A stretch of DNA of 59,811 nt from Roseofilum acuticapitatum BLCC-M154 (GCF_030068475.1 NZ_JAQOSP010000036.1:1-59811), one strand, 5' to 3'. Shown: positions 42,460 through 51,942, counted from the stretch's first letter. Notes: generated by a model from the sequence alone, not told the origin. Numbers and translations: made by a program.

Positions 42460-44388
42460 ATGACTGATCCAACACCAAACCCCCAGGAACAAGCTCATCC
42501 AACCAGTGAAGAAAGAAATCTTGATGAAACCCAAGCTGCTTCATCTCCTGAAACAACAGGGTCAAAGAATCCCCAGAGGGAATTTCAACAACTCGATCCT
42601 GATTTAAATTTGATTAAGGAGAAAATACTTGAAGATATTGCCCGCAAAATAGCAGAGAACTACTCAGAGCATTTAAGTGAGCAAAAATTGCGTGACTTTT
42701 TCTTGGACAAAAACGACCATGCTTTTGAAGATTTAAAAGCATTATTAGAAGACAAAAAGTATCAAGAATTAATTCAACCTAAAAATGTCATTCAAAGACT
42801 CAAATCTCGATTAGAGTGGCTTGAAGATTTCAAAACCATATTCCCCACAGCGATTGTTGTTGGTTTATGTGCTGGAATATTTGGTGTTTACTCAAATTAT
42901 AAAGCTGATTTAAGGGAACGTAAAACAACTAATGAACTCAATAATCAAAGAATTCTTGAAGGGTATATGAATACGATTAAGGAAATAGAGCTTTCTAGGG
43001 ATTATTCTGAAGAATCGAAAAAAGAAAGAGAAAGTTTTATTCAAAATTTAACTGTAGTTACTTTGCGGGAGTTAACTGAAGGAAATGATAGAAAAGCTAG
43101 ACTTGTGCTTTTTCTCCACCAATTAGGTATTCCTGAAAAAAATCCAAATGATCCTTGTGATATAAGCAATTCAGCCAGTCATCCTGACCAATGTCAATTT
43201 TACAAGGGAGGAAATCTGAAGTTTGTTCATTTTACGGGATACAACTTAAATAATATCAATTTATCCTACGCAGATTTAAGAGGAGCAAGCTTTTTGAACA
43301 CACAATTACTTGAAGCAAAGCTTATAGGGTCAGACCTTAAATGTGAGATGCTTCAAGAGGCTGATATTTTGTCTGAATTTCCTATTCTTGAATTGTTCAG
43401 AGTCTTCAACTTAAACCAAACAGCAAAACAAAAATGTACTGACTTAAGGGGCGCTAAATTAATGGGTGCTGACTTAAGAGGCGCTGAATTAATAGGCGCT
43501 AACTTAAGTGGTGCTGACTTAAGTGTAACTGCTAGTGATAAATCAAGTGGTAATATCTTAATTGAAAAAGGAGCTAATTTAACTATGACTGACTTAACAG
43601 GCGCTAACTTAACTGGTGTTAACTTAAGTTATGCTACATTAAAAGGCGCTCTTTTAAACGATGCTTATTTAGAAATTACTCAATGCCCTAAGCCAAATTG
43701 TTTGAATCTAGCTTTTGCGAACTTGAGTAATGCTTATTTAAATAGGGCAAACTTAACTAATGCTAACTTAACGGATGCTTATTTAAATAGGGCAAACTTA
43801 ACTAATGCTAACTTAACGGGTGCTAACTTAACGAGGGCTGAGTTAAGAGGTGCTAATTTAACCGGTGCTAATTTAACCGATGCTAATTTAGCAGGTGCTA
43901 ATTTAACCGGTGCTGATTTAACCGGTGCTGATTTAACCAGTGCTGATTTAACCGGTGCTAATTTGAAAAGCTACGATAACTTAATTGATGATTTAGAGGA
44001 GAGTATTGATAAATATTTAGATAATCCTAAAAACCATTCTTTGTCATTTAACCAAGAGACAATAGATAAGGTGAATCAAGATGTGAATTTTAAGCAAGAA
44101 CTCGAAGAGCTTCGAGAGCGTGTCAAGCAATTCGACAACTCAAAGAATCCATTGGAAGCACAAAAAATGGCAGTAGAACAATTCAAAAAGAATATCCAGA
44201 AATATCGAAATCGAAGGATACCGAAAACGGACTTAACTAATGCAACTCTTATAGGTACTAACTTGACAGATGTTACGCTTGATGAAGTCCCACAAGCAAA
44301 GGATGCAAAATTTATTAATAATCCAGGGATATCTGATAAATTAGAACAACAATTACTTAATGGAGGGGCTAGAAAAGGTTATTTTTAG
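42460..44388 (+). CDS. Membrane-anchored pentapeptide-repeat protein
   Basis: About 642 residues from ATG at 42460 (a TTG at 42439 would add seven). An acidic, disordered start is followed by a charged helical part (about 35-130), then one membrane helix IFPTAIVVGLCAGIFGVYS, then a helical linker. Two blocks of A(N/D)LxxA pentapeptides follow (about 250-340 and 345-510), then a helical insert (SYDNLIDDLEES...), and a short final repeat block. The repeat DNA contains near-identical 45-bp tandem stretches (43730-43810). Function unknown; such beta-helices often act in protein contacts. Confidence 0.85.
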   Translation: MTDPTPNPQEQAHPTSEERNLDETQAASSPETTGSKNPQREFQQLDPDLNLIKEKILEDIARKIAENYSEHLSEQKLRDFFLDKNDHAFEDLKALLEDKKYQELIQPKNVIQRLKSRLEWLEDFKTIFPTAIVVGLCAGIFGVYSNYKADLRERKTTNELNNQRILEGYMNTIKEIELSRDYSEESKKERESFIQNLTVVTLRELTEGNDRKARLVLFLHQLGIPEKNPNDPCDISNSASHPDQCQFYKGGNLKFVHFTGYNLNNINLSYADLRGASFLNTQLLEAKLIGSDLKCEMLQEADILSEFPILELFRVFNLNQTAKQKCTDLRGAKLMGADLRGAELIGANLSGADLSVTASDKSSGNILIEKGANLTMTDLTGANLTGVNLSYATLKGALLNDAYLEITQCPKPNCLNLAFANLSNAYLNRANLTNANLTDAYLNRANLTNANLTGANLTRAELRGANLTGANLTDANLAGANLTGADLTGADLTSADLTGANLKSYDNLIDDLEESIDKYLDNPKNHSLSFNQETIDKVNQDVNFKQELEELRERVKQFDNSKNPLEAQKMAVEQFKKNIQKYRNRRIPKTDLTNATLIGTNLTDVTLDEVPQAKDAKFINNPGISDKLEQQLLNGGARKGYF

Positions 44389-44394
44389 GATAGA

Positions 44395-44847
44395 ATGAGT
44401 TACGATCGCCCTTTTCAGACTATGCTCTACGAAACTGATATCATCCAATGGGTTGAACAACAGGTCGCTCTGATTCGGCAAGAGCGCTATGGTGAAGTGG
44501 ATTGGGAGAATCTGTTACCAGAGATTGAAGACTTGAGTAAACGAGAGCGCGATCGCTTTTTATCGTCTATTCGCTTAATTATTCAGCATCTTTTGAAATG
44601 GGAATACCAACCCGAAAAACGTTCTCGCTCTTGGGAAATTACCATTAAACGAGAACGAAATAATCTGAAACGTTATCTCAGAGATACACCTAGCTTAAAG
44701 CGATATTGGCAAAATCTATCGAAGGTTTATGAAGATGCTAGAGCGGATGCTGCGAATGAAACGGGTATTTTGGATTGGGAGTTTCCAGAAACATGCCCCT
44801 ATTCTATTGAACAGATTCAAATGGATTGGTTTCCGGAAATGAATTGA
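44395..44847 (+). CDS. DUF29 family protein
   Basis: A 150-residue protein of the DUF29 family, abundant in cyanobacteria. Marks are LYETDIIQWVEQQVALIRQ, YGEVDWENLLPEIEDLSKRE, LLKWEYQPEKRSRSWEIT and, near the end, PYSIEQIQMDWFPE. It is helical, soluble, and of unknown function. It begins six bases after the stop of the pentapeptide-repeat gene, so the two are probably co-transcribed. It converges with the squalene-hopene cyclase gene. Confidence 0.92.
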   Translation: MSYDRPFQTMLYETDIIQWVEQQVALIRQERYGEVDWENLLPEIEDLSKRERDRFLSSIRLIIQHLLKWEYQPEKRSRSWEITIKRERNNLKRYLRDTPSLKRYWQNLSKVYEDARADAANETGILDWEFPETCPYSIEQIQMDWFPEMN

Positions 44848-44867
44848 ATATTCATACTTACTCATTG

Positions 44868-46829
44868 TTAAGGGTTAGTGATTAATTGGTGATATCTGCT
44901 GAGGGCAATGAGGGGAAAGTATTGGGCATAAAAGTGGTATTTGATATAGAAGTGGCAGGGGAAACCGGTTCCGGTAAATTCGGCTTCTTCCCATTCTCCA
45001 TTAGGCAGTTGGCAGGAGAGTAAATAGTTGATTCCCCATTCTAAATTCTGCCAGGGAAAGATTCCGGTGGCTTCTCCGGCGGCTAATAATCCGATTAAGG
45101 CCCAAGCGGTTTGGGAGGGGGTGCTAACTCCGATGCCTTTTAAGCTGGGGTCATGATAACTGTGGCAGGTTTCGCCCCATCCACCATCGGCGTTTTGGCA
45201 AGAAATGAGCCAGTTGGCGGCTTTTTCGATTTGGGTTTTATGGCTATCTGGAGCGATGAGGGCGAGGGCGGAGAGTACGCCACTGGTTCCATAGATGTAG
45301 TTTACGCCCCAACGGCCAAACCAAGGGCCTTCGGGTTCTTGTTGTTGTTGGAGGTAGGTTAATGCTCTTTGGGTGCGCTCATTGCGACTCTGCTCGGTGA
45401 GCGCGGGGGGGTTGAGTTGGTGAGTATGGGGTTTGAGTTCGCCGAGCATTTCGAGGACTCTGGCGGTAACGTCGGCGGTGTTGGGGTCAATCATGGCTTT
45501 GAGGTCTGCGTAGGGGAGACTGTTTAACCAATCTTGATTGTTGTCGAGGTCAAAGGCTGCCCATCCTCCGGCCTGACATTGCATGGTCATGATCCAGTCT
45601 ACACAACGGGCGATCGCATCCCATTTTTTTTCTGCGTCGGGTAGCTCTAACTCGATTAAACTCATGACGGCAGCGGCCGCATCGTCGATATCGGGATAAA
45701 ATTGGTTGTCAAACTCGAATGACCAACCGCCGGGTTTACCGACTTTATTCTTAATGGCCCAATCTCCATAGGCTAAAACTTGTTTATCGAGTAGCCATTC
45801 TCCCCCTTTGACGAGGGCGGGATGGTTGGGGGCTAATCCAGATTCGACTAGGGCGCGTAATACCCAAATGGTATCCCAAACGGGGGAAACACAGGCTTGG
45901 GTGCGATAGGTGTCTTCGGTTTCGATGCAAAAGCGGTCTACGGCGGCTAATCCCCGTTGTACGAAGGGGTCGCGGATACTGTATTCTAAACAACGAAGAG
46001 CTAGAAGGGAGTTGAGCATGGCGGGAATGATGCCACCCCAGTCTCCGCTCGGTTCTTGGCGCTCTAATATCCAGCGCTCTGCTGCTTGCAGTCCTTCTTG
46101 ACGAAAGGGAATCCAATTAAGGTTTTCTGCGAGTTTGAAGCCTTGGTCAAACCAGACGAAGATATCTGTCCAATCTTGGTTTTGGGGCAGTTCGTAGCGG
46201 ACGTTGTGGATGCCTTCGCTGTAGAGTTCGTTGAGGTTGAAGTTGGGGGTGGGGCGATAAATGGGGCGGCGATCGCATACAATAATCAGAGGTACGGTGC
46301 TACTTCTGGCCCAACTGGAGAGTTCATAGATATTAAACCCAAAGTCATTGGGTAAGAGCATCACCCAAGGGGGAATAGAGGGCACACCGCGCCACTCATA
46401 GCACCCCAAAAGGGCGAGATGAATTTTGGTAAAAATGCGGCTTTTGCTGATGCCTCCCTTTTGCAGAATCAGGGTTTTGGCTTTTTGCAATGCGGGGTCA
46501 GAGGCAGGCACACCCAGCAATCTGAGGGCCATGTAGGCTTCGATAGAGGTACTCAGGTCACCCCCATCCCCATAATACAGTTCCCAGCCGCCATGGTCTC
46601 GTTGTTGCGATCGCAGATAAGCTTCTGTTTTATCCAGGGGTCGAGTTTTGTCCGTTCCCCAAATCTTATGCAACATCACCATCTCTGCCGTGATGGTAAC
46701 ATTCGATTCGAGTTCCGCCCACCAGTACCCCTGGGGATATTGTTGCGAGAGCAGATAGGTTTGACTGTTTTTAATCGCTTCTTTGAGGGACAGAGAAGGC
46801 TGGGAACTGAGAGGGGTTTGAGTGGACAT
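44868..46829 (-). CDS. shc: Squalene-hopene cyclase
   Basis: About 653 residues from ATG at 46829 (MSTQTPLSSQ); a TTG 24 bases upstream overlaps less plausible sequence. It cyclises squalene to hopene for hopanoid membrane lipids. The catalytic DxDD is in FYPDIDDAAAAV near 380, and QW repeats include GYWWAELESN, GGWAAFDLDN and QNADGGWGETCHSY. It is a monotopic membrane enzyme. Codon use is ordinary for the window. No other hopanoid genes adjoin. Confidence 0.95.
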   Translation of the reverse strand: MSTQTPLSSQPSLSLKEAIKNSQTYLLSQQYPQGYWWAELESNVTITAEMVMLHKIWGTDKTRPLDKTEAYLRSQQRDHGGWELYYGDGGDLSTSIEAYMALRLLGVPASDPALQKAKTLILQKGGISKSRIFTKIHLALLGCYEWRGVPSIPPWVMLLPNDFGFNIYELSSWARSSTVPLIIVCDRRPIYRPTPNFNLNELYSEGIHNVRYELPQNQDWTDIFVWFDQGFKLAENLNWIPFRQEGLQAAERWILERQEPSGDWGGIIPAMLNSLLALRCLEYSIRDPFVQRGLAAVDRFCIETEDTYRTQACVSPVWDTIWVLRALVESGLAPNHPALVKGGEWLLDKQVLAYGDWAIKNKVGKPGGWSFEFDNQFYPDIDDAAAAVMSLIELELPDAEKKWDAIARCVDWIMTMQCQAGGWAAFDLDNNQDWLNSLPYADLKAMIDPNTADVTARVLEMLGELKPHTHQLNPPALTEQSRNERTQRALTYLQQQQEPEGPWFGRWGVNYIYGTSGVLSALALIAPDSHKTQIEKAANWLISCQNADGGWGETCHSYHDPSLKGIGVSTPSQTAWALIGLLAAGEATGIFPWQNLEWGINYLLSCQLPNGEWEEAEFTGTGFPCHFYIKYHFYAQYFPLIALSRYHQLITNP

Positions 46830-46855
46830 GGGTATTGATAAGGGCGATCGCAAAC

Positions 46856-47206
46856 TTATTCTACCGTAACTGCTCCATAACCTGAAAACTGGCGCATGAA
46901 AGGCGAATGCAAACCCAAAATAATATCCTCCTTCTTTACCCCTATTGCCGTTAACTTCTCTCCCAAATCCACATCCGTAAAATTGCGTTGCACCCAGATT
47001 TTACTATCCTTAATGTCAATATGAATAAAAGGATCATAAATATACTGCTTTCCTTTCCAACCTACATCTAACAAAAGATAATGATCTCGTTCCTTATCCA
47101 AAATAATCTCTGAAAAAACATCCTTTTCTTGACGGGAAGTATTATAACAGTATAACTCTTCCAAGACTTGAATGACTGCACTGCGTAAATGTTCTAAGGT
47201 AGCCAT
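46856..47206 (-). CDS. xisI: XisI-like protein
   Basis: A 116-residue protein matching XisI, the fdxN element excision controlling factor partner: LRSAVIQVLEELYCYNT, HYLLLDVGWKGKQYIYDPFI, HIDIKDSKIWVQRNFTD and DIILGLHSPFMRQFSGYGA. Its ATG overlaps the 3' end of the XisH gene by 13 bases. The two often occur as pairs unrelated to the heterocyst fdxN element. I see no recombinase gene near, so excision is not implied. Confidence 0.93.
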   Translation of the reverse strand: MATLEHLRSAVIQVLEELYCYNTSRQEKDVFSEIILDKERDHYLLLDVGWKGKQYIYDPFIHIDIKDSKIWVQRNFTDVDLGEKLTAIGVKKEDIILGLHSPFMRQFSGYGAVTVE

Positions 47207-47607
47207 TGTTCAATGATCTCCTCCTCTGGATTGTAGATGATTAAACTAATTTCCTGTTTAGCGATTACAGCTTGGGCAAATTCCGACCGAAATAAAGTTT
47301 CATAAATAACATCTGGAACAGCAAGATAAAGGCGGCGATCGGGTTCTAGTTTCTCAAGCATAACTTTATAGTTCACAAATTGTCCAACAGCCACATGAAA
47401 AGCAAACATGGGAGAAATATCAGAAAAGGTTTTGATTTCAACTGCTATTTTTTTCTCTTCTTTTGTGGCCATCAATAATTTTTCTGCTCCCAGATCGATA
47501 TAGGTCGTTGTATTTCCCCACTTCAAAAATAACGGGTCGTCAGTCACCGCCCAGCCTTCTTTTTCCAATCCCCTCTTAACTTGTTCGTGAAAAGTATCCT
47601 TTGCCAT
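47194..47607 (-). CDS. xisH: XisH-like protein
   Basis: A 137-residue protein matching XisH. It has a PD-(D/E)XK-like fold: ATG start MAKDTFHEQVKRGLEKEGWA, then TYIDLGAEKLLMATKEEKK, IAVEIKTFSD (the Glu-x-Lys), and VGQFVNYKVMLEKLEPDRRLYL. Paired with XisI downstream. The pair resembles a toxin-antitoxin or nuclease-regulator unit, though no function beyond the fdxN element is established to my knowledge. It starts 11 bases after the pyruvate kinase gene. Confidence 0.93.
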   Translation of the reverse strand: MAKDTFHEQVKRGLEKEGWAVTDDPLFLKWGNTTTYIDLGAEKLLMATKEEKKIAVEIKTFSDISPMFAFHVAVGQFVNYKVMLEKLEPDRRLYLAVPDVIYETLFRSEFAQAVIAKQEISLIIYNPEEEIIEQWLP

Positions 47608-47617
47608 CTCAGGTTAA

Positions 47618-49375
47618 TTACATTCTCGATGAGCCAGAATAGACCAAACCCCGCGCCATATCTAAGGTGACAAACTCCCCATCACGGATAACTTCTGTCG
47701 CTCGCTGAACGCCTACAAGCACCGGAATTCCTAAGCGCAAACCAATAATAGCTGCATGGGAGGTGGTGCTGTCTATTTCCACAATAATTCCCCCGGCTTT
47801 GCGAATCGCTTCAATAAAATCGGCTCCCGTTTCTGGCGCAACCAAGATATCACCGGGATGAAAATGGGTGGCTTCTAACCCATTGTGGGCAATTCTGGCT
47901 CGACCACTGACTAAGCCTTGGCCAATTCCCGTTCCTTTGCCTAGAACCGCCGTGACAATTTGTACTTTAATCAAATCCGTTGAACCGGGCACTCCAGTTA
48001 AAGTCCCTGCCGTCATCACCACTAAATCCCCTTCCTGGAGTAAATGCTGCTCTTGGGCTGTATTAATTGCCGCTTCAAACGTCTGATTCATGGAGGGTAA
48101 ATCGAGAACCAAGAGGGTGTCTACTCCCCACACCAATTGCAACCGCCGTGCCACCGAGACTTGGGGGGTAATGGCTAAAATGGGAGCGATGGGACGGAAT
48201 TTAGACACATTGCGAGCTGTTGAACCGGTTTTCGTCAAGGTCATGATGGCGGCGGCATTGAGCTGTTCGGCAATGCGGCTTACCCCTTGGGAGATGGCAC
48301 TGGGAATGGACTGGCGACCATTGGTCTCTGCGTTGCGGGTATGGGGTTCTTTTTCGATCCGTTGGGCAATGCGGGCCATAGTAGCAACGGCTTCTACGGG
48401 GAATTTACCGACGGCGGTTTCGTTGGAGAGCATTACCGCATCGGTTCCATCGAGGATGGCATTGGCAACATCGGAAATTTCTGCACGGGTGGCACGGGGG
48501 GAGCTGACCATGCTATCAAGCATTTGGGTCGCCGTGATTACGGGAATACCGAGACGGTTGGCGGTAGAAATTAGGCGTTTTTGCAACATGGGTACGTCTT
48601 CGGCGGGCACTTCTACTCCCAGATCTCCGCGAGCGACCATGACCCCATCGGATAAGCTCAGAATAGCGTCCATTTGCTCGATCGCCTCATGTTTTTCGAT
48701 TTTGACGATCACCGGCACTTGTTTGCCTGCATTGGAGATAATTTCCTTAATCTCCAGAACATCCTGGGGGTTGCGGACAAAGGAGAGGGCTATCCAGTCT
48801 ACCCCTTGATCTAAGCCAAAGGCTAGATCCACCCGGTCTTTATCGGTTAAGGCTTTAACGGAGAGATAAACCCCCGGAAAGTTGACCCCTTTGTTGTTGG
48901 AGAGGGTTCCGGGAACTGTGACGCGACAGTGGAGTTGTTGGGTGCTGCGATCGATCTCTTCCACTTTCATTTCGACTCGACCATCATCGAGGAGAATGGT
49001 GGAGTCTACAGGGACTTCTTCTGCGAGGCGATCGTAGCTGACAAAACTAATTTCTTGTGTTCCCAACATGCGATCGCTCGTTAGCGTGAAGCGATCGCCC
49101 TTTTTCAGTACCACCGATCCCTGCTCGAATTTCCCCAACCGAATTTTCGGCCCCTGTAAGTCCTGTAAAATACCCACCGGCTGATTCAGCTCAAAGGACA
49201 CTTGGCGAATCAGACGGATATTGCGCTGATGATCTTCATGGCTGCCGTGGGAAAAATTCAGTCTGAGGGTCGTTGCTCCGGCTAGGATTAGCTCACGAAG
49301 CACCTCTGCACTGCTAGTAGCTGGGCCAATGGTAGCAACAATCTTGGTTCGACGGGGGGAATACTGCGATCGCAT
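47618..49375 (-). CDS. pyk: Pyruvate kinase with C-terminal PEP-utiliser-like domain
   Basis: About 585 residues from ATG at 49375 (MRSQYSPRRTKIVATIGPATSS); longer readings from 49408 or 49438 are possible but no ribosome site favours them. The catalytic barrel has LNFSHGSHEDH, GPKIRLG, KIEKHEAIEQMD and MVARGDLGVEVP. The last 95 residues (ARIAHNGLEATHFHPGDI, then IDSTTSHAAIIGLRLGIPVL) are the PEP-utiliser swivelling domain, with TSHAAI at the His region. Such extensions occur in cyanobacterial and Bacillus enzymes and are regulatory. It makes pyruvate and ATP at the end of glycolysis. Confidence 0.95.
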   Translation of the reverse strand: MRSQYSPRRTKIVATIGPATSSAEVLRELILAGATTLRLNFSHGSHEDHQRNIRLIRQVSFELNQPVGILQDLQGPKIRLGKFEQGSVVLKKGDRFTLTSDRMLGTQEISFVSYDRLAEEVPVDSTILLDDGRVEMKVEEIDRSTQQLHCRVTVPGTLSNNKGVNFPGVYLSVKALTDKDRVDLAFGLDQGVDWIALSFVRNPQDVLEIKEIISNAGKQVPVIVKIEKHEAIEQMDAILSLSDGVMVARGDLGVEVPAEDVPMLQKRLISTANRLGIPVITATQMLDSMVSSPRATRAEISDVANAILDGTDAVMLSNETAVGKFPVEAVATMARIAQRIEKEPHTRNAETNGRQSIPSAISQGVSRIAEQLNAAAIMTLTKTGSTARNVSKFRPIAPILAITPQVSVARRLQLVWGVDTLLVLDLPSMNQTFEAAINTAQEQHLLQEGDLVVMTAGTLTGVPGSTDLIKVQIVTAVLGKGTGIGQGLVSGRARIAHNGLEATHFHPGDILVAPETGADFIEAIRKAGGIIVEIDSTTSHAAIIGLRLGIPVLVGVQRATEVIRDGEFVTLDMARGLVYSGSSRM

Positions 49376-49537
49376 GGAGTGTTTATCAACGATGAAGTCG
49401 TTGTTCATTGTACCGAGGAACCTAGGCCAATGGATCATTTCAGTCTAACAATTCCTTTTCCCCTTCGCCTACCCTTCCCTCTCCTCACCTACATGGCTTC
49501 AGAAGTTTTTTGATACAAATCCTAAAAGTAGGGAATG

Positions 49538-49965
49538 CGAGCGTCTCGCTCGCTACAAATTAACGAGCGAGCAAGATGCTCGCACTCCTCTCGGAATCAA
49601 CGAGCGAGCAAGATGCTCGCACTCCTCATCGGGATTAACGAGCGAGCAAGATACTCGCACTCCTCTCGGAATTAACGAGCGAGCAAGATGCTCGCACTCC
49701 TCTAGAGATCAACAGCCAGCAAGATGCTCGCACTCCTCTCGGAATCAACTAGCGAGCAAGATGCTCGCACTCCTCATCGGGATTAACGAGCGAGCAAGAT
49801 GCTCGCACTCCTCTCGGAATCAACTAGCGAGCAAGATGCTCGCACTCCTCTCGGAATCAACTAGCGAGCAAGATGCTCGCACTCCTCATCGGGATTAACT
49901 AGCGAGCAAGATGCTCGCACTCCTCTCGGAATCAACTAGCGAGCAAGATACTCGCATTCCTGTAT
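49538..49965. repeat. Tandem REP array, 11 direct hairpin units
   Basis: Eleven copies of a 37-39 bp unit containing GCGAGCAAGATGCTCGC (seven-base stems, AGA loop) joined by spacers of two kinds, CTCTCGGAATCAAC and CTCATCGGGATTAAC, that recur in a mixed order. One inverted variant at 49538-49557 (GCGAGCGTCTCGCTCGC) opens the array. One unit (near 49712) is decayed (CAGCCAGCAAGATG). It adjoins the RAYT gene 49984. The 162 bases 49376-49537 before it show no feature. Confidence 0.93.
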
Positions 49966-49983
49966 TGTCCTCTACAAAAAGAA

Positions 49984-50433
49984 TTAAAAACTTTCCCACA
50001 AGAAAGGATAATCTTCTGGAGCATCAGCATATTTTGCTTTAACTGGGTTTTCTCTGATATAGTCCAAAATATTCAGAAAATGTTCGCGATTTTTGATCAA
50101 TACATCATAGCATCCATCTTGCCAAACCTTGCCCATATGTTTCATCACTTTAGGAACTTGGTTAGAGCTATAACTTTTTATGCTATGCATAATACTACCC
50201 ATTGACCAATATTCTTGTTCCGATTTTCGATAGGGTTTGATTAACAAATGAACATGATCTGACATCACAACAGTACTATACAAAAAATAGCGTTTTTCAT
50301 GAAAATATAGACAAGCATCTAAGACTATTTTTCGCGCTTCATCATTCAGCTCTAATCTTTCATAAGTGGTAAAAGTAATAAAGTAAATCCCTCCTTGAAT
50401 TTCTAATTTAGGCAAGGGCTTTTTATAAGTCAT
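49984..50433 (-). CDS. REP-associated tyrosine transposase (RAYT), first copy
   Basis: A 149-residue protein of the Y1_Tnp/IS200-like family: GGIYFITFTTYERLELNDEA, then the metal-binding STVVMSDHVHLLIK (the HUH variant HVH), GSIMHSIKSYSSNQV where the helix with the nucleophile usually follows, and NPVKAKYADAPEDYPFLWES. A Tyr lies in DGCYDVLIKN and in LDYIRENPVKA. RAYTs act on REP hairpins. Here matching hairpins lie on both sides (49538-49965 and 50440-50785). No other mobile gene is near. Full length, so probably functional. Confidence 0.9.
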   Translation of the reverse strand: MTYKKPLPKLEIQGGIYFITFTTYERLELNDEARKIVLDACLYFHEKRYFLYSTVVMSDHVHLLIKPYRKSEQEYWSMGSIMHSIKSYSSNQVPKVMKHMGKVWQDGCYDVLIKNREHFLNILDYIRENPVKAKYADAPEDYPFLWESF

Positions 50434-50439
50434 AATAAT

Positions 50440-50785
50440 GAAATCTCCTGCTCGCTCTTACTATCCTTAGTGAGCGGGACCCTCACACTCCTGAAATTTC
50501 ATCATTATATTATGGAGTGCGAGCATCTTGCTCGCTAAAGACCCATTAAATCTCCTACTTGCTAAAGACCCATCAAATCTCCTGCTCGCTCTTACTATCC
50601 TTAGTGAGCGAGACGCTCACACTCCTGAAATTTCATCATTATATTATGGAGTGCGAGCATCCTGCTCGCTAAAGACCCATTAAATCTCCTGCTCGCTAAA
50701 GACCCATTAAATCTCCTGCTCGCTAAAGACCCATCAAATCTCCTGCTCGCTAAAAACCCATCAAATCTCCTGCTCCCTATGATTA
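50440..50785. repeat. REP array upstream of the first RAYT
   Basis: A 110-120 bp block (CTCGCTCTTACTATCCTTAG ... ATGGAGTGCGAGCAT ... GCTCGCTAAAGACCC) occurs twice, at about 50450-50560 and 50585-50695. After that the 27-bp unit AAATCTCCTGCTCGCTAAAG plus ACCCATT is repeated four or five times up to the nrdB stop. Each unit has TGCTCGCT as in the opposite array. The ORF at 50601-50801 on the minus strand is made by these repeats. The last repeat sits next to the nrdB gene end. Confidence 0.9.
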
Positions 50786-51853
50786 CTAAATTTCGTCCCA
50801 ACCGGTTACCCCGGAAGACATCACATAACTGGTGACTCCCGCTTCAAAGAAATTTGCCTTCGTATGGCCTTCTTTCTTCGTATCCGAAAAACGCTCTAGA
50901 TGAGCATAGGGACTCTTCTTATATTTATCATCCGGATACATCGGCGGCAAACCGATCGCACCTAAGCGAATATTAGCCAAGTATTTGGTGTACTGCTCCG
51001 TACTCCCCTCCGTAATTCCCAGAATTTGATTGCCAATAATATGGTTTGTCCACTGGCATTCATGCTGCACAGCTTGATCGAACATTTCATAAACTTGATC
51101 CATCGAATTGGGAAACACCGTCATTGCCTCCGGCAGGATTTTTTGATAGAGCCGGACATGGGATAATTCATCTCGATTAATCAACTTGAAAATATCCGCA
51201 CTCCCTGGCATCAACATCCGGGAAGCTAGATTATAGAAAAAGCAAAAGCCATTGTAAAAGTATAGCCCTTCTAAAATATAATCTGCCACCAAAGAAACAA
51301 AGTATTTTTCTGGAGTCGGATCGTCGATATACTGCTGATAAAGTGTCGCTACAAACCGACATCGGTCTTTGAGAACTTTATCCGTGCGCCAGAAATCATA
51401 AACTTGATTCCTTTTTTCTGAAGGAATAATCGTCTCAATCATATATTGATAAGATTGATTGTGCATTCCCTCTTGGGCAATTTGTTCTGCCATACAGAGA
51501 CTCACTTCTGGAGCAGTTACCGTGCTTTTTAAGTGGGGAATATTGCAGGTTTGAACGGAATCCAAAAAGGTTAAATAGGACAAAATTCCATCAAATGCTT
51601 GTCTTTCTTCTGGGGTCAAATTCCAATAATCTACCACATCTTGAGTAATGTCCAATTTTTCGGGAATCCAGAAGTTCTCACGCATCATTTTATAGAGACT
51701 GACTGCCCAAGGATAGCGGACATCATTGAGTTGCATGAGGTTGGTGGTTTCCCCAAACCAAATGGTGCGATGTTCGGTATCGTCATTTCCCCCAGGGTTA
51801 AAGATGGGGTTCATCGTCATTTTTTGCCGATCGATGATGTGTGTATGATTCAT
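50786..51853 (-). CDS. nrdB: Ribonucleotide reductase class Ia, small subunit
   Basis: A 355-residue NrdB. The di-iron and radical site is intact: Asp98 in FLDSVQ, Glu128, His131 and Tyr135 in QEGMHNQSYQYM (the E-x2-H-x3-Y pattern with the radical Tyr), then ILEGLYFYNGF and INRDELSHVRLYQ for the second half. It therefore should form the stable tyrosyl radical, as class Ia enzymes do. The start may be ATG 51853 or ATG 51820. It lies 89 bases after nrdA on the same strand. REP hairpins adjoin its stop. Confidence 0.95.
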   Translation of the reverse strand: MNHTHIIDRQKMTMNPIFNPGGNDDTEHRTIWFGETTNLMQLNDVRYPWAVSLYKMMRENFWIPEKLDITQDVVDYWNLTPEERQAFDGILSYLTFLDSVQTCNIPHLKSTVTAPEVSLCMAEQIAQEGMHNQSYQYMIETIIPSEKRNQVYDFWRTDKVLKDRCRFVATLYQQYIDDPTPEKYFVSLVADYILEGLYFYNGFCFFYNLASRMLMPGSADIFKLINRDELSHVRLYQKILPEAMTVFPNSMDQVYEMFDQAVQHECQWTNHIIGNQILGITEGSTEQYTKYLANIRLGAIGLPPMYPDDKYKKSPYAHLERFSDTKKEGHTKANFFEAGVTSYVMSSGVTGWDEI

Positions 51854-51942
51854 GATTTTTGTAGTCCAATTAGGAGTTAATGACCAAAAAATGGAAGCAG
51901 CTTATAATCTACTTCCATTTCCCGAATTTAGCAAATATTCGG

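Noticed and set aside
49538-49965. Possible CRISPR array
   Set aside because: Units are hairpins and the joining sequences are themselves repeated, not unique spacers; no cas genes are near, and a RAYT adjoins.
50601-50801. 66-residue ORF with ASRRFDG repeats
   Set aside because: It is wholly made of the REP units beside the RAYT and runs into the end of nrdB.
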